Origin: Takakia lepidozioides
Lineage: Eukaryota; Streptophyta; Takakiopsida; Takakiales; Takakiaceae
DNA: 64,000 nucleotides
Direction: 5' to 3'
Assembly: GCA_030704615.1 (NCBI GenBank)
Contig: CM060732.1
Location: forward strand, 25,298,001-25,362,000
The notes under the pieces were generated by a model, which searched no databases, was not told the DNA's origin, and saw only the letters and a list, made by a program, of their open reading frames with translations. Each line of letters begins with the position of its first letter. Position 1 is the stretch's first letter. The position numbers and the translations under genes are program-made. Positions 11,161-23,668 of this stretch are shown here, in pieces.

Positions 11161-13958
11161 AGACTGATGAGACTCCTCTACGTATCAACTGGGTTAAAGC
11201 TGTCATCACCCAAGTTGACATCATCTTGCAGCTCCATGTTTTCGGTAACAACACTCAAGAATTGTCTAATCCCGTTATCTGGTTGCCTGGAAAAGAACGA
11301 GAATATGGTGGGAAACGTGTTAGGGTTCTCCTGGTCCTCACCTTAAGCAGCCATACTACATGGTCAGTAGAGAGGCTGCCTTTAAAGCTAGAAGCCTCCA
11401 GGTTGCTCTGCTGATTTGGAAGACAAGTAGGCAGAAGCTAAAGGAGCAGCCACCTCACTGCTGAGCTATGGCTGCACGCAAGGTACTGACACTTTACTTT
11501 GAAGTGCTGCTCAGTATGGCAACCTAGGGTTGAATGCTTGCTGAGCTTCTATGTAAAGGCTAACCTCCCAACCAGCTAGGGTGGAGCACCCCTTCTTATC
11601 TATCTCAATGGCCTGGGATCCAATAGCCATAATTGCCATTGCCAACAAACAAAGACAAGCTTGGATAATCGCTTTGTCAAGCGCAAAAAATGAAATTTCC
11701 CCTATAAACGTGCCATATCCAATGAGGGCCTAAGAGTCAAAGGAGGGACGTCCACCAACCTGGCAGCCATAGTGCCCAATTAGTCTTTGGAAGTGCTTGC
11801 CTTGTCAGATGAAGCTGGTCCCTTCCCCTGGTAACGCTGCATCCCCACAACCCACTCTCCTGAGTATGAATAAGCAAGATCAAGACTGCAAATATTTTGA
11901 AGTCAGTTGTGAACATTTTACCATGTTTGCCAAGAAGGATTTATTACTTTCACAGAGGCCTAGACTGCTCACGGGTCACTAAACAATGAGAGACATGATC
12001 AGCACAAACCTGCAAGCCAATAATACTATCTTCAACCACCAATGACCGTTCTGGTGCCACTCCCAGTGCCTGCAATCAGACATTCTTAACACTCAGAAAA
12101 TTATGGATCCCCAACCTTACATATATTCATTTTGTGCCTAGTTGAATAAACACAGGGTGCTCCTTGTTGTAAAAGGATACATAAAGACAAGAGTATGTCA
12201 CTTTTATCTATCTTATCTATTAGGTGAGCAGTGTCCCAACAGGGCAATAAAGAAAATGTGATCCCAGATTTCAACTTTGTGGGTAAAAATATCAGTTTAG
12301 AAACATACTATGGCAGTTGCTATGTAAATGGATGGATCGGGCTTCTTCTTGTCCACGTCAACACCTGCCAGCTGTTAGTAAGACATGAAATAGGGTATGG
12401 GATTGTCATGGGTATGGAAGTAGTTGGTCCGAAAACTGAAGATGAGAGAGAGTCCAGTCTTTTAAATAGATGCATAGGGTTAAGTGCCCAGTTTTAACAG
12501 CCTAAAGCCCTGGCCTTGTTGAGATCTAATTATTGGGCAGCTCACACAAAGCAGATTGATGCTTGTGCGAAGGGCTTTCTATAGGAAATGTGGAAAGCCA
12601 AAATCAATTGTCTATACCAACGTAAGTCCCCCCTACTGCAGGGAACCCCTCACAAAGATGGTGTCTGTTCCCTCTTGTTCACCCAAACTGGGGCGGGTCT
12701 ATGGCCAAAGGCTACCGCAAACAACCTCTCATGAGGGCACTCCCTCCCTCTCTCTGATGTGCTAGCTCTGTCAGTGAAACAATGGAATTGTCCTCACATG
12801 AAGGTTCACTAGGAGGTTATACATGAGGACTGTACATGTCAAACATGGTATTCACTGGATTGGTGAGAGGTCTATTAACTGGGAGGTGTGGAGGAGATTA
12901 GGTGCTGCTGAGGCATGTTTAAGATTACCTCCAACTCCAGTTAGGTGTACAACCTCCAACTCTAGTTTTTCATTCACAATCAAATTCAACATTAGATAAA
13001 TGTGACTCTTTCCAGAAAATCAATGTGCCGAGGGTACTTTACCAACCAGACATATCTCTAATGGTCGTATTTGGGATGATGGTTTTACAGGTTTACTTCC
13101 AGTCATTCACTTCTTCTGACTGGAAGTACCCCACATCAGTTCCTACACCAGAAAGTTCAACTACTCCAGAGGTCTCCGGTGTAGTACAACCTTAGATGAG
13201 CCCTCTCGTAGCCTCTGTCTCCAAGCAGCATTTGAAGTCTTTGATGTGGTTTTCTTGTTGTCCATTTTTATTCCATAGGCCCCACATGAACATTACAAAG
13301 AGTTGTTTCGTCTATGTTATAAGCACACACACAACCTACTCACTTTGAATACTATGTGCAATCATCACAATGAATGCATGTAAGAGAATCTGATAGATGG
13401 AGAAAGACTCGAAAACTTGAAGGTTGAGGTGTTGGAAATACCGTGCCAAACAGATTAGTGAGACAGAATGCTACTGAGCTCTTTGTGGCAGCCGAACACA
13501 CTGCCAGCTTGAGTCCCTGCATTGCACGCTCACCAAACTCGTTGTCATCAGATTCTAACTGATCAGAGCAATCCAGCACTATGAAAAAAACACGAATGTG
13601 ATTGCCAGCGAGTAGATAAAGCCCTACAGGCACACGTTGGTAAATGTTTCGAGCTCACCACCGTTCTCCACCACCGTGTCTCCAGATGCTGGAGAAACAT
13701 TCTGAACAAGAGTTCATGGGGAACAAGGGAACAAACGAATGTCAAGCGAATGTCGGGAATTGAAAACGCCGATATCCGTCGAAGGTTCTCCCAAACGAAC
13801 CTCTAAACGTACAGTAGTTAACCCCCCCCCCCCCTACCCCCCATTACCCCCTATAGCCTCCGGTTAAGCATGCCGGACAGGCCCCCGACAGGGTTCGTAC
13901 CAACTCCGCTATGTGCGGCTCTAGTTAAAGAAACTCTGGCGGGTAGCACCCCATATTT
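11161..13958. other. Harbinger interior, no identified gene
   Basis: Unidentified sequence on both strands. The open frames at 12231-12497 and 13352-13745 carry no motif I recognise. A C-rich run and CCGG-rich subterminal sequence lie at 13818-13900, inside the right terminus. Confidence 0.4.
12691..12757 (+). repeat. Copy of the GGCCACAAGGCTAC dispersed repeat
   Basis: Contains GGGTCTATGGCCAAAGGCTA, then ATGAGGGCAC and a CT-rich tail. It matches the 62452 family over its length and shares the upstream CCAAACTGGG. Confidence 0.45.
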
Positions 13959-13989
13959 GCTCCTTAACCCGGTAGGTGCGGCCTGGCCA
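13959..13989 (-). repeat. Right terminal inverted repeat of Harbinger element
   Basis: Complement of the left terminus, with mismatches only at terminal positions 1 and 6. It is followed immediately by the TTA target duplication at 13990-13992. Confidence 0.8.
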
Positions 13990-14162
13990 TTAGGCAGTTG
14001 TTCGTGTGCAGTTGTGAGGTCTTCACAGGCCTCATCACCCTAGCTCACTGTCCCGTCATAGGCTCAAATACCCCAGCCTGGCACACAATACTGCTGAGCC
14101 GCGGAGTAGAATGTTCCAGTGTTATATCATATCATCCACAGATTGAGAGATAATGTTATAAC

Positions 14163-15016
14163 CAGTTTTGTGCATGTCCGGGTTTTGACCCCGGGTACCT
14201 GGCGGGTTAGCATCCGGGTTACCGGACCCGCACCAGGACCTGTCCTATCCCCAAAAACCCAGACCCTGACCTGGTTTGATTTCTAAAATGAACCCGGAAC
14301 CGAACCCGGATCCGTCTGCTGGGTCCAGAACCGGGTAAACCCGCTACACGCGGACAAGTGGTCCGGGACTTAATTTCAGGTGGGGCATGCATTATATGTG
14401 GCAGGTTCTGTGATGTGTCGAGAAATAGGCCAGCAGCCTGCCAGCCCCCCACCAAGTTGTAGCCACATACCACCTCAAAAGTGGTTGTGGGTTCAATCCA
14501 CGGATTCATGCCACAAAGTTGTACCCTTCAGGTCCAGTGACACCATAATTTACACCTCCCAAAGGAGGCGACATATATTTTTATTATGAGGCTGGCTCCC
14601 ACACATCCGTGCTATAGTGATCTATAAGCCTTGAGACATATTACTATTGTTAACATGTTTCAGAATTAATATTGAAGAATGGAACTTTATTTTATTTAAT
14701 TCTTATGTTAAATGAGCAATACATATACATGATATTTTTTGAAGGAATATGTTCTAAAATTAAATTAAATATTAGGATTTAAATTTTTCAGCCAATATTA
14801 ATTTTATCGCTAATTAATCTTATTTTTTCTAGTTTTTTAATAAAACTGAACCCATGAACCCGTTAATATTTTCCAACCCTGACCCGAGTCCGTGCTGAGA
14901 CACCCAGACCCGATCCCAGATCCAGATTTTCCAAATTTCAAAAACCCGGATCTGGACCCGGACTAGGCTAAAAACAAATACCCCTACCCGGACCCGGCGC
15001 AACTCGCACAACACTG
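14163..15016. mobile_element. hAT-type MITE (copy B) with exact 8-bp target duplication
   Basis: Starts CAGTTTTGTGC and ends GCACAACACTG, inverted repeats with one mismatch. It is flanked on both sides by GTTATAAC (14155-14162 and 15017-15024), an exact 8-bp direct duplication as expected for hAT elements. The interior is non-coding, with blocks rich in ACCCGG-type motifs at both ends and an AT-rich centre (14640-14840). A tRNA T-arm-like sequence (GTGGGTTCAATCCAC) at about 14493 suggests a nested SINE fragment. Confidence 0.75.
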
Positions 15017-15618
15017 GTTATAACCTTGCAATGTTTATTACCACTTTTGTCCGGAAGCAATCCCACCTTTAATGCAGAGTAATTTATCATAGCAAAAAAA
15101 CTATCCTATTGAAGATCAACGAAACAAGAAAATAAAAATTAATTTGCACACTATATTCATGTCATGTTACAGATATTATACAAATCAACCAAACAACCTT
15201 CATTTAAAAACCAGTACCACAAATGTTCAGACAGCGTTCATAACGTCGTTGTCTTCACACATCATATTTCTATTAATCAAATTCTCGGGCCAGAAGGCAC
15301 AATTTGAATTTTCGGTTCGGTTCTTCAGAACAAAGAAATGAAAGCAGGGTGACTGTTGGTATTGTCCACAAAAGAGACAGGACAGATGTTCCCAGTGTGC
15401 GATACTAAACACAAGTCGCCACGACAAGCGTCTCCGTGCCCCATTCAATATACGAGGTGTCAGGTGTCTACCGTGCATGGTAGACAGACTTGGACTTGCA
15501 ACCAATCTTCTACATGGCTGCAAAATTTGAATACACTAGAAATACACATGTAGTAAGCTCTAACGTATGGTAACAGGTACAGTGCGCACTTCTTCAATTC
15601 CCCAAACAAGCTTTATTA

Positions 15619-17485
15619 TCACTCATGCTGCACTGGGGGCCTGCCCCTTTGGCCCCCACTCTGGGTGGCCTGCCGAAAGGTTTCCTGCATGTTCTTCAGC
15701 CCTTTGTCGTAATTCACAAAACCCATGAACCAGAACTCGTGGTTATCTTGTGTAATCACCTGAATGTACTTTTCAGCTGGCTTGCTCTGGTTCACTGAAG
15801 GGATGACTTCACGCACCTTCTCCAATGGGACTACCACCTGTTTTGGACAACAGAAACAGTGAGATAAGAGGCAGCATATGACTGTAGATACATACATCCT
15901 CCCCTCTTTTTAGAACATCCACCGTTCATACTAGGGAGAACATGCACATGCTACCTCAACATAAGACTGGGGAAGTGACTTGAAAAGAGGGGGGGAATGA
16001 GCAGTTGCAACCTTGTAGTAACTAAACGCTTGTTTGCCAGGAGCAGCTGCATAAGACAGAGGTAGGTCACTGCAAAATGCAAACTTTTCATTTGTAATGT
16101 ACAGTGTGCCAGCAACGGGACCAGTCGAAGTGGACAAGTAGCAAGCATATGTCTTGAGAAGCTGTTCACTGGGTGCCAGGCCAAATGTTTGTCTGTACAC
16201 TCCTTCGAACCCGCCTTCCGTCAGTAGTCTGGTTGCGTAAGTCATCCTTCCCCAGGCAGAGTCTGTCATAGAAGGCCCAGCTCGTACTGCGGTACAATCA
16301 ACCACCATGCTCGAGTGAGAAACATCGTTTCAACTTCTCTCTACCAAGAATAAAAAGCACCAGCCCTCAAGCATTCTAGCCGGCGAACCGTAACACCCGC
16401 GCGGAGAGACAGACGCAAAAGTGAAGTTGCTCATGGGGCGTGGACAATGCCCATATTAGGACGTACAAGACAACTTCAACAAACGGAACGGACTAAAGGG
16501 AAGGCAGTACATGCACTCTTCAAAACATAAGGTTTGGCCAAGTGGCGACATTCTACAGCATAATTAGATAGCTATAGAAAGCCATGCGGAGATAAATTTT
16601 GTTGGATTTGTTGTCCTCGGAAAGAGCTTAACTCTTCGAAGAAGACGGGAGCTAAATTTTGCAGGCAGAGAGAGGAGGCAAAGGGCGAGAACTTACAGTG
16701 GCCCCAGACATTTCCAGCCGTATGCATACAGTTGGTCAAGCTTTCAACTATGTGATCTTTGGGACCTGTGCACACAAAGTAAGTGAGTATTCACAAAGTT
16801 CAACAGAAGGCCCAAACAATTTCCGCAGGATCAATGCATCCCATCAGAAGGCACGGCTCCAGCGATGTCCAATTGATGCACCATGTACGTCAATGTCAAC
16901 TCTAGTGCACAACTGAGGGAGGGAAGAGATTAATCGGGGTCACTCACTCTTTCCAGAGTCCTCTGCGGTCTGCACATACGGACTTCCTGGCTGCTGGCCA
17001 AGATTGCTGGTCGGCTGACTTGCTGTCTGCTGGTTCGACGCAGCGCCTGCTCCGGCAGCAGATACACCAGGGCCAGAGAACCCCTTATCAGCCTTGCTCC
17101 CGTTGGTAGCATCATAGGCGCCGCTAGCTTGCCTCCTCAACCCTCCTAAACCAGCTCCGTTACCGCCGACTTTGCTATACGGACTACTTGGCTGCCTGCC
17201 CAAACCAGAGGGCGGGGCAACAGAGCCAGTCTGCTGTTCATTGGCACGCAAGATACTCTCATACTCCGGTGCTCCATGAGCGGGCTGAGATGCGGCCTGC
17301 CGGTTATCGGGATGCGAATTGGGATTAGCAGGCTCTCCCATAACTGGAGCTCCAAAACCCTGGTGCACGGGCGTTGAACTCTGCTGTTGATCGCTGATAT
17401 TTGGGTACGACACAAAATCACTCGAACGTGGACTAGGCTGCCCAGCGTTGCCTGCGGCCTGCGGCTGATCAGTGCTGTAGTTCAT
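15619..17485 (-). CDS. GRAM-domain GEM-like protein, 366 aa, 4 exons
   Basis: Exons read on the minus strand: 17485-16948, 16765-16697, 16286-16012 and 15837-15619. All have GT/AG borders and consistent phase, and total 1101 nt (366 codons plus TGA). The start is the first ATG of a long open exon. The first about 180 residues are disordered and rich in Gln, Pro, Ser and Gly. The short second exon (KDHIVESLTNCMHTAGNVWG) is the linker typical of plant GEM-like proteins. The third and fourth exons form a GRAM domain: GFEGVYRQTF, YLSTSTGPVAGTLYITNEK, FAFCSDLPLS, then VVPLEKVREVIPS and WFMGFVNYDKGL. GRAM domains bind phosphoinositides. In Arabidopsis, relatives (GEM, GER and ABA-responsive proteins) act in epidermal cell fate and stress responses. 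The exact substrate or partner here is unknown. Confidence 0.9.
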
Positions 17486-17661
17486 GGTCTCCTCAGATCC
17501 TTCTCAGACTCTTGACTATGTGTGAATAAAAATGGCGTCTGTCTCCCTCCCCTGCGGACTCCGTGAGATTGACTCTTTCGTTCTAAAGGTATTCTCAAGC
17601 TGCAGTTTGTTCGGATCTACAAAAGCTTCTTCGATCTGGAAGAAGGAATCAAGCGCAATGC

Positions 17662-17668
17662 ATATATA
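17662..17668 (-). promoter_or_regulatory. Likely TATA box of the GEM-like gene
   Basis: CTATATATGC read on the minus strand, about 180 bases upstream of the ATG at 17485. No other TATA-like site lies between, so a 5' UTR of about 150 bases is likely. Confidence 0.45.
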
Positions 17669-18049
17669 GAGACATGATATACCACAATCGAAGTGCAGTG
17701 ATCTCGTAGGGATGCAGCGCGTACACAAGTGCGAAACCGACCGCGCAGTGTGGGGTTGAAGGCAGCACGTGCCACCTTCTCTACTCCTGCATTGCGCCGC
17801 GTGCTAGACACGTGTCTTTTAGGGTCGGTGACAGCACATCATTGCCACGCTGCTTGCGCCGTCTCCCAAATCCCTCTCACTACTCACTATTCACCGACGC
17901 TCGATATCTTAGGCCCAACCCAAGCTGCGCGACGGTTATGGCAGGTGCGAGGCCCGTTCCACGGCGTAATGAGTTGCGCTAGTCAGGTTCTCATTGGCTG
18001 TAGGTCGTAATGGGCTTGTAGACAGAGTCTACTCGCCCGTTACATAATA

Positions 18050-18123
18050 GGGAACGGGATTTCTAGGTTCGATGCCCAGCTCACCTCGAACCTGCTGTAA
18101 TAGTCCCTAGAAATCCCGTTCCC
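18050..18123. repeat. Strong 18-bp hairpin with inner stem
   Basis: GGGAACGGGATTTCTAGG (18050-18067) is exactly complementary to 18106-18123. An inner stem GGTTCGA/TCGAACC (18066-18072 with 18086-18092) extends it. It lies between two genes, about 570 bases upstream of the GEM-like start. A foldback element or a small RNA precursor are both possible. Confidence 0.6.
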
Positions 18124-18415
18124 TTGCATAAAAGATTAGGGCTAAATATGGGAACATGTTCTCCTCCAGTCCACCTGACGTTTGAGTGGATGCACGGTAC
18201 GAGACATTTCTAGGCCTAGTTTTTAGATGTTTCTCGTACTTGTTTCTAAACAATGGTGATTATAGCGCAAATGGATGCATGTCTCGGACGTCTCTGGACT
18301 TAGTTTCTAGATGTTTCTTGTACTAGGTACAGTGAGGATGATGACGCGTGGTTCTTTGCTTTTATTTCATGTTGTGTTCAAGGTGATCTTTCATATGCTA
18401 TGTTGATATTTTTCG

Positions 18416-20142
18416 GTGGAAGATTCACATTCAGTAGTTGAGAGCCAGAGCAATGCTTACTTGCATTCATGTCCGTCTTTTGAGTTAGGACTCAATTCTG
18501 AAGATGTAGAAATGCTTATCGAATCACCTCATGGACCTGAGTTAACTGAGAGAGATCCGAATGTCATATACATGAGCAATACTGCAATTCTTGAGGACAA
18601 TGAGGATTTCGTTAAATTGGCTTCCGGCTTCCAGGACATTGATCAGAACAAGTGGGATACTGTACTGGCAGGTGGTGAAAGAAATTCTTATTATATGGAT
18701 ATGTGGGAGAGAAAGCAGTTTGATGCCTGGCGGATTTTCAAAAAACTTTCGATTCAAGAATCGTTGGAGGACATGTTCGAGCGAGATATCAAAGAACTGG
18801 TACATTTACTTGTTGAATTCAGGTAAAGAAGAAGTCTGGACAGTATTATCTTCCTAAATGTAAGTTTCAATTTTAACGTGATTTCAATAGTTTCAATCGA
18901 TTCCATCATTGTGATCTTTGTCAGAGAACTAATCTATAATTTTTATATGTAGGATTGTCTCATTGTACATAGGGATTGGGAGATGCATCAAAGCTTGGCT
19001 CGAAATGCAACAAGTGGCCAGTGGACAAGTTGAGATTCCCTTCAATATTCTCACAGATTGCCGCTTCAAGAAGTACTCCCTCTGTGTGAAGACTGTGATT
19101 AGCAGTTTTAACATCGCAGGGGTAGGTGTGAAACGGAAACATGTTCCGATGATCATGAGCTTACCTGATGAAGTTGCCTTACTAGCTAATTTAACTACTT
19201 GCATGAGTGATCCCTTAGGTTGTTCTTGAGATTTGGATTTTTCTGTAAACGAAATTTCTTTGTACGTGCACAACAAGAGCTCTATGATTTGATGGATTCT
19301 GACTTTGCACTGGGACATGATGACTATGGTTCATTCGTGAGATTCTATCCAAGGCAAAGTAAGAACTGAAAAATTGATATTAACACTACTCAACCTGAAA
19401 AGAGAAGGAAGTCTCCTACCTGCTACATTGAGGATGTGGTTGATACTTTCACTATATTTCTTTCGCACCGCCCTATCTGGAAGATGATGGTTAGGACCTC
19501 ATCCCCTGTTTATGAGGGCAATCAATGGTAATTCAAAAGATCCAAGTGTATGGTACGCGCGAATGCGTGTGGGCCTAAAGATACTTGGTCAGTGGATGAA
19601 TAAGATGGTGATTATTGTGCTTCTATTGCTGGAGCTGAACATTACACAAACAAAGTAGCACGGGTGACTAGCATCAATTGGTTGAACCGTATGAATGTCC
19701 CAATTGAAGTGGCAATGCGCTCTACAGGTCATCGGTCGAGAGAAGCATACATGAAGTACGATCGTGATAATCAGCTAGGCACTATGGAACGAGCTGTTCA
19801 AAATGTGCTATCAGCAGTGCCTGGATCTGGTGTTGATGTTTCATGATAAGAAAGTCTTTGTAGATAACAGGCCAAAACTGATTTAATTCAGGCGAATTTC
19901 TACTCTATATTTTTCATCGTCTTTGTTATTTGGCAATATTCATTATTATTGCAGGGTTGCCATGCTTATGGTACTTCTGGATTTGCATCAAGCTCAATTT
20001 CTACATCTGACAATAATGAACACCAGCAACTCGTTCAATTTCAGTTGCCACAGAAGGTTGGAGATGAGCAAGCTCTCGATGACATCGACTAGAACGACCC
20101 CCACGTTCTTGCAAGCATCGGCAATCACATTGACAAGCATTT
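18416..20142 (+). pseudogene. Crypton-like tyrosine recombinase (DUF3504-type), decayed, with introns
   Basis: Exon-like blocks read in order: 18416-18822 (core-binding region, WERKQFDAWRIFKKLSIQES, then DIKELVHLLVEF), then QVKKKSGQYYLPKC one frame away, 18957-19229 (IGIGRCIKAWLE, ILTDCRFKKYSL), about 19230-19480 (NFFVRAQQELYDL, YIEDVVDTFTIFLSHRP), 19640-19846 (HYTNKVARVTSINWLNRMN, STGHRSREAYMKYDRDN), and a C-terminal exon from 19955 after attattgcag. The 'TNxxxR...TGHRS...Y' block is the catalytic end of Crypton-type (DUF3504/KIAA1958-like) tyrosine recombinases. At the HxxR position the sequence is KxxR. There are at least one frameshift and three stops, so it is inactive as read. It sits just left of the palindrome island. 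Confidence 0.65.
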
Positions 20143-22871
20143 GACTACAAAGACATGAGCAATGGCAAATCTACTCATCTGGCACTTTCGATAATTGTGT
20201 AGTATGAATTTCAATGTTACTAATCTTTCGACTATTGCCAGTGTACTCAAGCCTCCTTCAAGTGCAGAGTCAAGATTTCAATGACCATTGAATCTAGTGT
20301 AACACAAGACAATGTTGTATTACTAGTTTAGGTGGTGATAAAGCTCAAGATAGCTCAGATCTATGCCTGATCTATGTTTTGTGATTTTTGGAAATATTTT
20401 TCTCCACACTTCACTAATAAAACTCAAAAACTGTAGAATTTCACAGTCATATTCCAGATTCGGAGTAGGTCAATAGAATCATAAAGCTGATTTACGATGC
20501 AATTCCATCAAATAATCAACATCTAAGCAATGAAGGAATATTTAGCCCTAATCTTTTATGACAATGGATAAATCATCGAGCGGGTAGAGGACGTGGCCCG
20601 CCAATACCGCGGGCCACATAAAGGGGATGTAGGCATGTTATAGCAAAACAGGGGAGCCTAGGCCTGGTCTGTCGGTGGAAACGTCCTTGGACATGGGCAA
20701 AACTGTATGGATATGATCCAAGAAATTCTTCCCTCTCATTTTTCTTTTTTTGGGAAAAACAAAATGCATGTTGGCCTGCCCACAAGAAGCAATACTTTAT
20801 CGTCTAGAAAGTATGCTGAAAAACAAGTAAAAACACCATTTTAAGTAAATATGGACAAAAGGATGAAATCTGGACATCTGTTAAATAATTATAAATAATT
20901 AATAAATATGGAAAAAAAAACTATATTCAGTATTAACAATGCATTAAAGCTTACAATTTTGGATTTTCCAGGATTGGTCCGAAAAGTAGCATCGTCCTTT
21001 GCAAAATAACTGACAAGCAAGACACCTATGTTGAATTTGAGGATATCGCTCGTGAGTATATTCACGGAGGGGAGATCTCCCGTGCACTCGATAGGTAGTT
21101 TCTCGCAACTTACGCGAAACGAATCATTCGATTACTACATGATGGTTTAGGGGAGAGAAGATGAGAGGAGCTTTCCCGTGAAAACGTTACAAATTTATGT
21201 CAATATCATATACGGAACAAAGTAAGAGCTTTAAAACCACAATGGGTCCTGACTCAAAATTATTGGTAGAAACATGGAATAATGTTTTTGAATTATTGAA
21301 ACTTAAGGGATATAATTTTTTTTGTCACATTGAGGACATGAAATAACAAACGGAATGCATTGAACCGTCAAATACAAGGTCAGATACCATGTCAAATACA
21401 ATTTCAAGTACCATGTCAGCTTGCTACTAGTGCTTTCAGACCTCCCCCCACCAGGGGAGATCTCCCATGCTCAATACGAGAAGCGTCGAGCCGTCAAATT
21501 AAAAGAAAGTAAGATCTAGAAAATTCACAGGAATTGGTAATCCAGAAATTAAAACTGTCCGGTAAGACAACAGTTATTTGTCACCCTCCGAATACCAAAT
21601 AAGAATCCAGTAAATGCCGAACAGACGTCGAGACATAGCAGAGGAGACCTCCCGTGCCACAACAGAAATCAATAGCACAATCGCGAAAATACAGTTTAGA
21701 ACGTCGGCGTCATAAGGCGTTGCCGTTAATATCGGAGTAGTGAAAGATATTCCGCAAGGGAAGATATGAAGGTTTTGGACCAGACAAAATCCTCATCATC
21801 TTCAGAAAATGAAAACATTTGCAAATCCTTACTATATTCTACAATGAGCTCTAAGAAAAATATAATAATCATGATCGGAAATAGTCAAGTCACTGTAGCA
21901 CGGGATATCTTTCGAGCACTATGTGTAAGGGAGAAAACCATCAACCACCATGGGAAATGAGCCGTCCGACATACAAAATGCGTAGAACCATTAGATGGAA
22001 ACAAAGTAAAATGTACAACCATTCACATCCACTGGCCATTCAAAAATTCAAAATTTTGGAGATCAGAACAAAAGCTATTTGTCCACAGATCAAAAAAGAA
22101 TCCAGTAAGTAATATTAAAAAAACAACGAGACATACCACGGTTACACCTGAAAATCAATAACAACATCGTGATGATACAATTTACAAGGTCAGATTAAGA
22201 AGGGGCTGCCGTTGAAATAGATATATAAAAGGACAGTCCGCTAGGAAAGAAAATACGATATTTGGACCCCGGCATATGCTTATCAGATAACGAACCAAAT
22301 TGGGACTCATAACTATATTATTCAATGAGCACTATGGTGAATGAGAATATTAATCATGTCAGTCTGCAATAGTCAAGAATTTGTAGCACGGGAGATCTCC
22401 CTTGCTATGTGCGTAAAATACAATCAACCAGTCCTCGGAAATCAACCTTGTGTTGACACAAGGTTGATTTCAAGTTCTCCGAAATTAACCTCGTGTTGTT
22501 GTCATCCATGATTCATTCATCCATCTTTTGTCATCCTGCATTCATCCTACATTCATCCATTCCACATAGTCATTCATCCTTAAGAATTTGGCCGCACATT
22601 CCTCTCAAATTTTCATGCATGGAACTCGACGTCTTAGGTCCCAGGCATCATGTGTTACCCTCCGTTCCACTCAACATTGCCCCCACGACAATAGGTCTTG
22701 CTTTTCCCACGGCTATAGGCTCTGCTTCTCTTATGTGCTCACGCTTAGAAATCTGCTCACGCTGAACGAAGTCTGCTTACGCTTAGTGCGCTAAGCATGA
22801 TCGCGCTCACTCGATAGCTTCCCTCCGAAAAAAGAGTTCTGCATTGGATGATTGAATTTTTCTCTTGAGTC
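20143..22871. other. Left part of the palindrome island, no assigned gene
   Basis: One exon-like stretch follows a ttttccag acceptor at 20965-20971 (plus): IVLCKITDKQDTYVEFEDIA, then AREYIHGGE, ending beside the first palindrome. Its family is unknown. The frames at 21766-22112 are Lys/Ser-rich and unrecognised. 22440-22520 holds a foldback (AACCTTGTG/CACAAGGTT). The palindromes are listed separately. Confidence 0.35.
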
Positions 22872-23668
22872 TCAAAATGTGGGCTTCTCGAGAGCGCGAA
22901 GACAACAAGCCAATGAGCTGATTGTCAAGTTAGGATCACTTGGCCAGAACTCGTTCGTGAACTGAGCATAAGCACCGTCACCATGGCCATGAGTCACCAT
23001 ACATGTTAGGGATATAAGTAGCTGACCAAGACCAGATGTCATCTTGTTTGTTACGAGGAGCCGGGGCAACGCAGTCTTCGAATGATCCATCTTATTGTGT
23101 ATAATACACATAAACTCCTCACCCATCATCGTTGATTCATTTCGCCAACTATGATAAAGCTTGCGACATGACTCTTGATGCTTCAAATGTCTCTCAAATT
23201 TCCTTTTGTTCTTTCTCTGCACCTCAGTTCCGCTGACTGACTTCTGGATAAGATCTTTAAACATCTCACAATCTGTGCATTTCGCGAATTTTCCACCAGG
23301 TTTTCGAACCTCAACATTCCCAAAAAGTTTTGTTCGAATTCGGCTAATTCCAGACTTCAGCAATGCCTTCAAGCCCATTCGTTTGTTCGCTTGATCCAAT
23401 AGTCAACAATATATAGAGTTGGTATCATATTTAGGACGGGAGACCTCCCGTGGACATTGAAATTGAGATCGAATTTCCAATATCTAAATCCAAGAGCTAT
23501 GAAAATTTGATATATGCATAAAGAACGAGAGACACAAAATTTCGTTCTTAAAATATAGATGGACAGATTCGCTCGGAACGATCCATCAATGGACTATCGG
23601 TTAATATTCTGACGATTTGATATCGACTATTAGTACACGTAGCAGAATGATTACGGGAGGTCTCCCGT
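21069..23668. repeat. Palindrome cluster 1 (GGGAG-RY-CTCCC)
   Basis: Six copies of a 12- to 16-bp palindrome, at about 21069, 21454, 21642, 22389, 23437 and 23653. Best copies are CGGGAGATCTCCCG-like. The two central bases vary as AT, GT or AC, so the outer arms are conserved while the centre is not. Spacing is irregular (about 200-1000 bases), which excludes a CRISPR array. Confidence 0.85.
22872..23399 (-). pseudogene. Transposase-like protein exon (Cys/His-rich, 'MDHSKTALP' family)
   Basis: A 175-codon open stretch on the minus strand has CTDCEMFKDLIQ, HLKHQESCRKLYHSWR, CIIHNKMDHSKTALPRL, then MVTHGHGDGAYA and FWPSDPNLTISSL. The Asp-containing 'D/NKMDHSKT.lP' block followed by 'hGhGdgaYa' and 'DsN.T' resembles a family of eukaryotic transposase-like proteins (DUF7869-like). 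This is from memory of the family, not a search. Upstream exons on the same strand appear beyond the Gypsy insertion at 34960-35270, so the gene was probably cut in two by Gypsy-1. Palindromes at 23437 and 23653 lie in its upstream intron. Confidence 0.4.

Larger units (their letters stand above)
2180..13989. mobile_element. PIF/Harbinger DNA transposon, about 11.8 kb, with captured sequence
   Basis: The two ends are inverted repeats of 31 bp (2180-2210 and 13959-13989) matching at 29 positions. They are flanked directly by TTA on both sides (2177-2179 and 13990-13992), the 3-bp target duplication typical of the PIF/Harbinger superfamily. Inside are the two genes expected of the superfamily: a DDE transposase remnant at 7240-7872 (plus) and a Myb/SANT-trihelix protein at 10053-11160 (minus). 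Both are frameshifted, so this copy is not autonomous as read. It also contains PLS-type PPR fragments (5569-6420) and coiled-coil exons (4399-4985), which may be captured host sequence or later insertions. The length is large for the superfamily. Confidence 0.75.
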
